Made by a program: the position numbers and the translations under genes. The notes under the pieces are model-generated. The model was not told where the DNA came from. It was given only the letters and a program-made list of their open reading frames with translations, and did no database searches. From positions 1 to 10,953 of the forward strand of contig UQZL01000049.1 in the NCBI GenBank assembly GCA_900545605.1: a stretch of 10,953 bases of DNA, given 5' to 3'. The DNA is from an uncultured Collinsella sp. Its GTDB lineage: Bacteria; Actinomycetota; Coriobacteriia; Coriobacteriales; Coriobacteriaceae. This document shows positions 5,879 to 10,953 of the stretch, piece after piece; positions within the stretch are counted from its first letter, which is position 1, and each line of letters begins with the position of its first letter.

Positions 5879-6961
5879 ATGGATTTACTGATAGATATTC
5901 TGCTCGACGCTGGCAAGGACACGCTGTCGCTAGTGCCGTTTTTGTTGGTGACGTATTTGGCTCTTGAAACCCTTGAGCACGTTGCGGGCGACCGCGTCAA
6001 CGGCGCTATCAAGCGCGCCGGAGCCGCGGGTCCGGTTGTCGGATCGTTGTTGGGCATGGTGCCGCAGTGCGGATTTTCGGCCATGGCAGCAACGCTGTAC
6101 GCCGGCCGTGTCGTGACGCTGGGCACGCTGGTTGCCGTGTTCCTCTCGACCTCCGACGAGATGTTGCCGCTGTTGCTCGCCGAGCAAGTTCCCGTGCAGG
6201 CCATGGCGATGCTCCTGGCTTCGAAGGCGCTGATCGCGCTGGTCACGGGCTTTATCGTGGATGCTGCTATCCGCGGCCTTCGTCGTAACGCCCGCGCGCA
6301 TGCGGCGATTCGCCGTACCGTGCTGGGGACCGCTGCCAATCCGGCTCATGTGAATTGCGCGCACGACGACCATACCGGGGGCGACATCATTGACGAAGTG
6401 GCCGAGGCGGGCGTAAGTGCCGATCACATTCACGAGCTGTGCGAACGCGATCATTGCGGCTGTGATGAAGACGAGGACGAGCACGGGCACGACCACAGCC
6501 ACGACCATGGTCACGCGGACAAGCACGAGCACCACCACGACCACAGCCACTCCCACGAGGGCGCGCCCATTCTGTCGATCATCCGCAGCGCGATCTCGCA
6601 CACCGTGCAGGTGTCGGTATTTATTTTCCTGGTGACGCTGATTCTGGTCGCCGTGCTCGAGACCTTTGGCGAGTCCGCAATCGAGCAGTTCCTGCGCGGC
6701 AACGAAACGCTCGCCGTCCTGGGCTCGGCGCTTGTCGGTCTGATCCCCAACTGCTCTGCTAGCGTCGTTATTACGCAGTTGTACCTCGAAGGTGCGCTGC
6801 AGCTGGCGCCGATGCTCGCCGGCACGCTCATTTCCGCCGGCGTGGGCTACCTGGTCCTGTTCCGCACGAACCGCAGCGCTCGCGAAAATGCCGTGTTCCT
6901 GGTCATGATGTACGTCATCGGCGCCAGCTGGGGCCTCATCCTATCCGCCTTCGGCCTCTAA
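5879..6961 (+). CDS. ArsP_2/DUF2899-type membrane transporter (putative manganese or heavy-metal exporter)
   Basis: This is a 360-residue polytopic membrane protein with two membrane halves joined by a hydrophilic loop. Each half has a similar core motif, VPQCGFS (61-67) and IPNCSAS (289-295), the pattern of the Pfam family described as a putative 10-TM heavy-metal exporter and often annotated as a putative manganese transporter. The first half also has STSDE (90-94). The loop (about 155-228) is full of metal ligands: residues 202-226 contain 13 histidines, with Cys188, Cys193 and Cys195 just before, so metal capture or sensing is likely. GAAAGG lies about 11 bases before the ATG. It is monocistronic, with a strong terminator after it. 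The transported ion cannot be read from the sequence, and the 62-base region after the candidate promoter is too short for a yybP-ykoY manganese riboswitch. Confidence 0.85.
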   Translation: MDLLIDILLDAGKDTLSLVPFLLVTYLALETLEHVAGDRVNGAIKRAGAAGPVVGSLLGMVPQCGFSAMAATLYAGRVVTLGTLVAVFLSTSDEMLPLLLAEQVPVQAMAMLLASKALIALVTGFIVDAAIRGLRRNARAHAAIRRTVLGTAANPAHVNCAHDDHTGGDIIDEVAEAGVSADHIHELCERDHCGCDEDEDEHGHDHSHDHGHADKHEHHHDHSHSHEGAPILSIIRSAISHTVQVSVFIFLVTLILVAVLETFGESAIEQFLRGNETLAVLGSALVGLIPNCSASVVITQLYLEGALQLAPMLAGTLISAGVGYLVLFRTNRSARENAVFLVMMYVIGASWGLILSAFGL

Positions 6962-6972
6962 GTAGGCCTAGC

Positions 6973-7048
6973 AAAACGGGCTTCAAAATAGCCATGCTCG
7001 GCGCCTGCGCAGTGCGGCGACGCATGGCATTTTGAAACCCGTTTTTTT
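6973..7048 (+). terminator. strong intrinsic terminator after the transporter gene
   Basis: The arms 6973-6997 and 7022-7045 pair over more than 20 bp with one C-A mismatch and one bulged A. A small inner stem CGCC (7002-7005) with GGCG (7016-7019) caps the structure. Seven T residues (7042-7048) follow on the plus strand. On the minus strand only four T residues follow, so it may also act weakly in that direction. Confidence 0.93.
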
Positions 7049-7082
7049 GTTGAGCCATGGACCCTGAGCGTCCACACCGCCC

Positions 7083-7127
7083 AAAACAAAAAGGCAGATT
7101 TTTAGGCATGTCCCAAAAATCTGCCTT
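7083..7127 (-). terminator. strong intrinsic terminator after the DUF308-DUF188 operon
   Basis: AAGGCAGATTTTT (7091-7103) and AAAAATCTGCCTT (7115-7127) form a perfect 13-bp stem with an 11-base loop, starting 2 bases past the DUF188 stop. On the minus strand the run TTTTTGTTTT follows. It lies back to back with the transporter's terminator, insulating two convergent units. Confidence 0.93.
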
Positions 7128-7129
7128 GG

Positions 7130-7612
7130 TTAGTGCAGCAGCTCGGTGAGGTTGCGTTTAAAGCGGGCTCGGTCCTCGCTGGTGAAGGCTGCCGGCCCGC
7201 GGGTGCGTCCCCCGGCGCGGCGAACCTTCTTTTCCTCGTGGCGAATAAACAGCTGCATGTCGATGGTCGCCTTATCGTAGATGCGCCCGCGCACGCCGAT
7301 GGCGGCGGCATCGCGTCCGAGCACCATACTCGCCAGGCCTATGTCTTGTGTCACGACCACGTCGCCAGCCTGCAGGCGCTCGATAATGGCAAAGTCGGCG
7401 CTATCGGCTCCCACACTCACATCGAGCGTCGTGACCCAAAAGCCTCGACGAGCGTGCTCGGCGTCGCGCGGATCGTCGCGGCGAATGTGGCGTTCCAGGT
7501 TCTGCGTGCTGTTGCCGGCAATCACTACGGCAACGCCCGCCCTCCGCGCGCAGTCGATCGACTCGCGCGTGACCGGGCAGGCGTCGGCATCAATAAAAAG
7601 CGTCTTTGGCAT
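7130..7612 (-). CDS. YaiI/YqxD-family (UPF0178, DUF188) protein
   Basis: This is a 160-residue cytosolic protein of full family length. It has the family signatures DADACPV (8-14), the acidic patch GADSADF (68-74), GDVVVTQDIGLAS (83-95) and the C-terminal GGRTRGP (134-140). The clustered aspartates (Asp8, Asp10, Asp90) recall PIN-like nuclease folds, to which this family has been compared, but no substrate is established. The ATG follows directly on the stop codon of the upstream DUF308 gene (TAGATG), with no convincing Shine-Dalgarno site, so its translation probably depends on ribosomes finishing the upstream gene. Confidence 0.93.
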   Translation of the reverse strand: MPKTLFIDADACPVTRESIDCARRAGVAVVIAGNSTQNLERHIRRDDPRDAEHARRGFWVTTLDVSVGADSADFAIIERLQAGDVVVTQDIGLASMVLGRDAAAIGVRGRIYDKATIDMQLFIRHEEKKVRRAGGRTRGPAAFTSEDRARFKRNLTELLH

Positions 7613-8215
7613 CTAGTGCACCAGTTTGCCAAATTGAATGGCGCGAACAGTCAGCGTCACGCCAAACACCAGCAACGCGGCACCGCTAAAGATGACGAGC
7701 ATCTTGGCCGACCACAGCGGATAGATAAACACGAACATGCCCGCGATGATGGAGAGTGCGCCGCTCAGGATGGCGAGGGCGCGGTTAGACGAAAGCTCGG
7801 ACTCCAGAATCGACATGACGCCCTCGACGATCCAGCCAAAGCCGGCGACGACCACTACAAGCGTGGTGAGCGTCGCGGTCGAGAAGGCCTGATTGCGCAG
7901 GATTATGACGCCGCCCAGAATGATGAGCAGGTTGGAGATGATGCTCGTCACGCGCCAGCCGGTGGGCAGCAGCGGCTCGAAAACAGCGGTAAACAGCCTG
8001 ATCGCGGCCGTGATCACAAAGTAGAAGCCCAGAACAGTCGTCAGGAAGACGAGGGACTTGGCAGGCGCAAACAGCAGTGCGATGCCGGCGACGAGCGCTA
8101 AGACGCCCGTGATGGCGTAAATCCAGCGCACGGCCTTGACGGCCTTGCCTGCCATGCTTTCCTCGTCAAATCCAAACGCGCTCGATTGCTTGTCATCGTT
8201 CTTAAAGATGCCCAT
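7613..8215 (-). CDS. HdeD/DUF308-family membrane protein
   Basis: This is a 200-residue integral membrane protein with six predicted hydrophobic segments at about 30-50, 55-79, 89-107, 115-138, 144-164 and 169-192, after a charged 25-residue cytosolic N-terminus. The repeating pattern of glycine-rich helices, including GALSIIAGMFVFIYPLWS (152-169), is typical of the family. In enteric bacteria HdeD is linked to acid resistance, but the role of homologues in Actinobacteria is not established. AAAGGAG lies 5-6 bases before the ATG. It is the first gene of a two-gene operon with the DUF188 gene. Confidence 0.88.
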   Translation of the reverse strand: MGIFKNDDKQSSAFGFDEESMAGKAVKAVRWIYAITGVLALVAGIALLFAPAKSLVFLTTVLGFYFVITAAIRLFTAVFEPLLPTGWRVTSIISNLLIILGGVIILRNQAFSTATLTTLVVVVAGFGWIVEGVMSILESELSSNRALAILSGALSIIAGMFVFIYPLWSAKMLVIFSGAALLVFGVTLTVRAIQFGKLVH

Positions 8216-8373
8216 GATGTCTCCTTTCCGTGCGGCGTAAGCCGTAGCTCTTGCAACCAGTATCGCCCAAGGGCGCCGTCGCGTGGGGCGGAAAGGGCGA
8301 ATGGGAGCCTCACCTTCCCGAATTGTTATCTTTGTTCCCGTTTGGATGTGGGATATTCAACAGGTGTAGAACA

Positions 8374-8402
8374 TTGCGGCTCTGTTCGTTATTGCCTACG
8401 TT
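8374..8402 (+). promoter_or_regulatory. weak candidate promoter of the nitroreductase gene
   Basis: TTGCGG (8374-8379) and TACGTT (8397-8402) are separated by 17 bases. Both boxes are poor matches, but they lie in the A+T-richer part of the divergent gap between the DUF308 gene and the nitroreductase gene. Confidence 0.3.
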
Positions 8403-8450
8403 TTAGGTTAGATTTTCTTAAGGACAATTGGCTTTTATTGAGGGGTCCCT

Positions 8451-9122
8451 ATGAACGAAACAGTTCCCGCAGCGCCGGTAAGCGCCGAGTCGATGGCAAA
8501 GCAGGGTTGCGAAAAGCTTGGCCTGGACACGTTTGACACGCTGGTCCGCCGCGCCCGCACGTGCCGCCGATTTGACGAGTCCATGCGCGTACCGCGCGAG
8601 TTTTTGCTCGAGCTGGCGGAGCTGGCACACCTGGCCCCTTGCGGCGCCAACGCTCAGCGCCTGCGCTTTCATGTGGTGAGCGGTGCAGAGGACTGCGCGC
8701 GCGTATTTGATGAGCTCGCGTGGGCCGGCGCGCTTAAGGACTGGCCGGGTCCCGATGAGGGCGAGCGCCCGACCGGCTACATCGCGATTCTTGCCGAGCG
8801 CGCTGTTCCGGGTAAGCCCGCCGCGCCCATCACCGAGGTCGACACCGGCATTGCTGCCCAGACGATGATGCTCGCCGCTCGCAGCGCCACGCCCGAGGTG
8901 GCAGCCTGCATGTTCAAGGCCTTTACGCCCCACGCGATCGATGCCATGGGGCTCGATAACGACAAGTATGAGCTCAAGCTGATCATGGCGTTTGGCGTTC
9001 CGGCCGAGACACAGGTGATCGATGCGATCGATTCCAACCCCGACGGCTCCATCAATTATTGGCGCGACGAGGCGCAGGTGCACCACGTACCCAAGCGTCC
9101 GCTTGCCGACGTGCTGCTGTAG
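8451..9122 (+). CDS. nitroreductase-family flavoprotein
   Basis: This is a 223-residue protein of the FMN-dependent nitroreductase family, whose members transfer electrons from NAD(P)H to nitro-compounds, quinones, flavins or other acceptors. FMN-binding signatures are RRARTCRRF (33-41), LAPCGANAQRLRF (61-73, where the family usually has Ser/Thr and NxQPW) and VDTGIAAQTMMLAA (130-143). The Cys64-Gly65 at the usual serine and the missing tryptophan suggest a diverged substrate site. The first 25 residues extend beyond the core. GAGGGG lies 5 bases before the ATG. The substrate cannot be told from the sequence. It precedes the phosphatase pair but is separated from it by a large palindrome. Confidence 0.85.
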   Translation: MNETVPAAPVSAESMAKQGCEKLGLDTFDTLVRRARTCRRFDESMRVPREFLLELAELAHLAPCGANAQRLRFHVVSGAEDCARVFDELAWAGALKDWPGPDEGERPTGYIAILAERAVPGKPAAPITEVDTGIAAQTMMLAARSATPEVAACMFKAFTPHAIDAMGLDNDKYELKLIMAFGVPAETQVIDAIDSNPDGSINYWRDEAQVHHVPKRPLADVLL

Positions 9123-9157
9123 TTGTGCGTCGTTGCGGTGCAATCCGGCGGCAAAAT

Positions 9158-9188
9158 CACCACAAAGGCTCCTGTCCCCTTTGTGGTG
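9158..9188. repeat. large palindrome between the nitroreductase and phosphatase genes
   Basis: CACCACAAAGG (9158-9168) and CCTTTGTGGTG (9178-9188) form a perfect 11-bp stem with a 9-base loop, and the stem can extend by a G-T and an A-T pair. On the plus strand no T run follows, so it is a poor terminator for the nitroreductase gene. On the minus strand ATTTTG follows, but no minus-strand gene ends here. It may be a REP-like element or an RNA structure near the next start codon. Confidence 0.7.
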
Positions 9189-9205
9189 GTACGAGGGGAG
9201 GGTGT

Positions 9206-9748
9206 GTGGCAGATCTGTATTTGGTGCGGCATGGGCAGACTGAGCTCAATGTGCAGAGCATTTTGCAGGGCTGGCACGATTCGCCGCTTACGGCGCGTGG
9301 GCGCGAGCAGGCGCTGACGGCGCGTACGGCGTTTGCGGCGCGTGGCGTGGCCTTTGATCATGTGTATTCCTCGCCGTTGGGCCGGGCGCGGCATACGGCC
9401 GAGCTTATCGTTGGCGAGGGCCGTTCCATTGAGCTGGTCGATGACCTGCGTGAGTGGCATTTTGGCTCGCTGGAGGGCACATCAAATCGCGAGATGCCGC
9501 CGCAGCCCTGGGGCGATTATCCGGTGGCCTTTGGCGGCGAGTCGGAAAGTGAGCTTCGCGCCCGTATGGTCGCGGCGCTGTCCCGCATCATGGCCAGGCC
9601 GCAGCACGACTGCGTGCTGGCGGTTTCCCATGGCTCAGCCTGCCAGGAGTTTCTTGAGTATGTGACTGGCGGGGGAGAGCTGCCCGACAACGGTGCCGTG
9701 CTTCATTTTGGCTATTGCGACGGGGCGTTTTCGCTCTTGGGCTGGTAA
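9206..9748 (+). CDS. histidine phosphatase family protein (phosphoglycerate mutase-like), copy 1
   Basis: This is a 180-residue protein starting at GTG. The frame is open to 9059, but GTG at 9206 is chosen because GAGGGG (9193-9198) lies 7 bases upstream and the family's first strand LYLVRHGQT starts right after. His9 in RHG is the phosphorylated catalytic residue and Arg8 its partner. The SPLGRARHTAE segment gives the second arginine, LREWHFG the likely acid Glu, and VSHGS the second catalytic histidine. Full domain length. Members hydrolyse phosphate esters such as sugar phosphates, nucleotides or cobalamin precursors; the substrate is unknown. The neighbouring gene is a close paralogue 17 bases downstream, so the two are probably co-transcribed. 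Confidence 0.88.
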   Translation: MADLYLVRHGQTELNVQSILQGWHDSPLTARGREQALTARTAFAARGVAFDHVYSSPLGRARHTAELIVGEGRSIELVDDLREWHFGSLEGTSNREMPPQPWGDYPVAFGGESESELRARMVAALSRIMARPQHDCVLAVSHGSACQEFLEYVTGGGELPDNGAVLHFGYCDGAFSLLGW

Positions 9749-9765
9749 CGAACGAAAGGACCCCT

Positions 9766-10401
9766 ATGAATAAAGATCTGTATCTGGTCCGTCATGGACA
9801 GACGATATTCAACCTTAAGCGTATCATTCAGGGGTGGAGTGATTCGCCGCTTACGCAGTTGGGTTGCGACCAGGCGGCGCGCGCCGGCATGTTTTTACGT
9901 GCGCGCGGCATTGAGCCCGATCATGCCTACACCTCCACGCTGCATCGCACCGAGCAGACTATCGCCAACTTGTGGCCGGGCTTGGCGTACGAGCGCCTGG
10001 ACGGCCTGCGTGAGTGGTTCTTTGGCGACTTTGAGGCCGAGCGCGTGATGCTCATGCCCGAGCGCCCGTGGCGCGATTTCTATCGTCAATTTGGCGGCGA
10101 GGGCCAGATGCAGGTGCGCGAGCGCATGGTGGCGACGCTGACCGAGCTTATGCAGCGTCCGGACCATACGTGTGTGCTCGCGGTAAGCCATGGCTCGGCT
10201 ATCAAGGAGTTTATGGATCACGTGAAGGGTGCGGCGGCCGACGAGCGCGATCGCGTGCCGGGCAACTGCTCGGTGCTGCACTTTGCGTTTGACGACGAAT
10301 CCGACACGTTTGAGTTGGTCGAAGTCTTTACGCAGGAGGATTACGCGCGCGAGCTGGGGCTTGAACCACTTGTGGCGGCAGCAGGCCCGCAACGGGGATA
10401 A
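9766..10401 (+). CDS. histidine phosphatase family protein (phosphoglycerate mutase-like), copy 2
   Basis: This 211-residue paralogue of the preceding gene has the catalytic RHG (9-11), the acid-bearing LREWFFG and the second histidine in VSHGS. The start ATG 9766 is supported by GAAAGGA (9754-9760) five bases upstream. It differs from copy 1 in the middle (TSTLHRTEQT replaces SSPLGRARHT) and by a C-terminal extension of roughly 25 residues. Even the DNA is similar in places, for example GATTCGCCGCTTACG occurs in both, pointing to tandem duplication. The pair may act on related but different phosphate esters. Confidence 0.9.
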   Translation: MNKDLYLVRHGQTIFNLKRIIQGWSDSPLTQLGCDQAARAGMFLRARGIEPDHAYTSTLHRTEQTIANLWPGLAYERLDGLREWFFGDFEAERVMLMPERPWRDFYRQFGGEGQMQVRERMVATLTELMQRPDHTCVLAVSHGSAIKEFMDHVKGAAADERDRVPGNCSVLHFAFDDESDTFELVEVFTQEDYARELGLEPLVAAAGPQRG

Positions 10402-10448
10402 CGCGAGCGTGGCGGCACGGGTCGCTGGCATAACTTCTCGACGCAAAA

Positions 10449-10494
10449 GGGGCGGAGATGCATGTACCTGCTGCATCTCCGCCCCCTGTTTGTT
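10449..10494. terminator. bidirectional terminator between convergent genes
   Basis: GGGGCGGAGATGCA (10449-10462) and TGCATCTCCGCCCC (10472-10485) make a perfect 14-bp stem with a 9-base loop. On the minus strand TTTT follows directly; on the plus strand CTGTTTGTT follows. It can stop transcription from both the phosphatase pair and the minus-strand gene to its right. Confidence 0.88.
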
Positions 10495-10530
10495 GGGCTG
10501 CCGATTTTTGTGCTGGACGGTCTGGTCTTG

Positions 10531-10953
10531 CTAGAACCGCGCGACCTGGTGCGTGAGCAGACCCGTCGGAACCTGCGGCACGCCGCCGCTGACCTGCGCG
10601 GCGGGGAAGAGTACAGCTACGGCAAAGTTGAACGGCTCTTTGCCCGTGTAGGTGCCGGCGGCACGGGCATCGTCGGTCAGCAGCTGCGACGCCCCGGTTA
10701 TAGCGGCGGCGTAGGCGGGGTCGTCGGCCAGTGCCGGCTCCGGTGCTTGGTCGAGCATGGCGCGGATGGCCCCGACGGCCTCCTCGCGCTTGACCTCCCA
10801 CGCGCGGTGCGTAATGCCCGCGGGGTCGGTGACGGCGTAGAGCGACGCGCCCTCTTTGGCGGCGCCCAGGATGATATCCATGACGGGCGAGGCCTCGTAG
10901 GCGAGCGACACGGGACGAGGCTGAACTTTGAGTTCGGCGATCGCGTGCGCAGC
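10531..10953 (-). CDS. DUF1015-like protein, 5' part cut by the window edge
   Basis: The frame stays open to the right end of the window, so this is the C-terminal 140 residues of a longer protein; the GTG at 10911 is internal and not a likely start. Segments such as DPAGITHRAWEV and KEPFNFAVAVLFP resemble the part of DUF1015 proteins around their DGHHR motif, but here that motif is absent: ALADDPAYAAAI stands at the expected place. The protein also stops about 20 residues after the LFP segment, earlier than family members I know. It may be a diverged branch or a degraded gene. It converges on the phosphatase pair across a shared terminator. The family assignment is from pattern memory and is tentative. 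Confidence 0.6.
   Translation of the reverse strand, partial: AAHAIAELKVQPRPVSLAYEASPVMDIILGAAKEGASLYAVTDPAGITHRAWEVKREEAVGAIRAMLDQAPEPALADDPAYAAAITGASQLLTDDARAAGTYTGKEPFNFAVAVLFPAAQVSGGVPQVPTGLLTHQVARF

Noticed and set aside
7133..8101. 322-residue plus-strand open frame opposite the DUF188 and DUF308 genes
   Set aside because: It is antisense to two recognised families, and its composition (Asp, Arg, Gly, His-rich) is typical of a shadow frame.
9158..9188. Ordinary intrinsic terminator of the nitroreductase gene
   Set aside because: No T run follows on the plus strand; it is kept as a palindrome of unknown role.
9059..9205. Earlier start for the first phosphatase
   Set aside because: It would overlap the nitroreductase gene and include the palindrome; the GTG at 9206 has a good Shine-Dalgarno site and fits the family's N-terminus.
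1..10953. CRISPR array, tRNA or rRNA genes, complete insertion sequence
   Set aside because: No regularly spaced repeats, no cloverleaf or rRNA-like stretch and no transposase motif were seen on either strand by eye.

Overview
The window looks like high-G+C chromosomal DNA from a gut actinobacterium. The best guess is a member of the Coriobacteriia, probably Collinsella. This is an inference from overall base composition, strong Shine-Dalgarno sites, GTG starts and the gene set; no rRNA or tRNA gene is present to confirm it. Eleven protein genes can be supported, one of them cut by the right edge. No tRNA, rRNA, CRISPR array, insertion sequence or phage gene was seen.

Positions 1-2850 (minus strand) hold a zinc/cadmium/lead resistance locus read right to left: an SmtB/CzrA-type ArsR-family repressor, a free 72-residue HMA metal-binding protein, and a PIB-2 P-type ATPase that lacks its own HMA domain and starts with a run of lysines. 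The repressor promoter has textbook -35 and -10 boxes, with one operator in the spacer and a second operator just after the start site. The two operators form a perfect 23-bp inverted repeat. A third operator, matching at 17 of 20 bases, lies in front of the ATPase, behind a terminator-like hairpin that separates it from the HMA gene.

Positions 2850-4740 form an island visibly poorer in G+C than its flanks. It holds one minus-strand gene for a 399-residue protein with a PD-(D/E)xK/DUF559-like nuclease core. Diverged copies of a roughly 20-base motif sit on both sides, both reading outward. This is the most likely acquired and least understood part of the window.

Positions 4740-7130 hold a minus-strand DEDDh-type 3'-5' exonuclease-like gene ending at a long GC-rich hairpin, and, divergently, a plus-strand ArsP_2/DUF2899-type membrane transporter with a histidine-rich central loop. 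Two strong hairpin terminators separate the transporter from the convergent next operon.

Positions 7130-8215 (minus) hold a two-gene operon, an HdeD/DUF308 membrane protein followed with no gap (TAGATG) by a YaiI/DUF188 protein. Positions 8451-10401 (plus) hold a nitroreductase-family protein, a large palindrome, and two tandem histidine-phosphatase paralogues. A bidirectional terminator then faces a minus-strand DUF1015-like gene that runs off the right end.

The Zn/Cd operon is the only set whose joint function can be read with confidence: metal binds the repressor, the operators are released, and the HMA protein and ATPase are made to buffer and export the metal.
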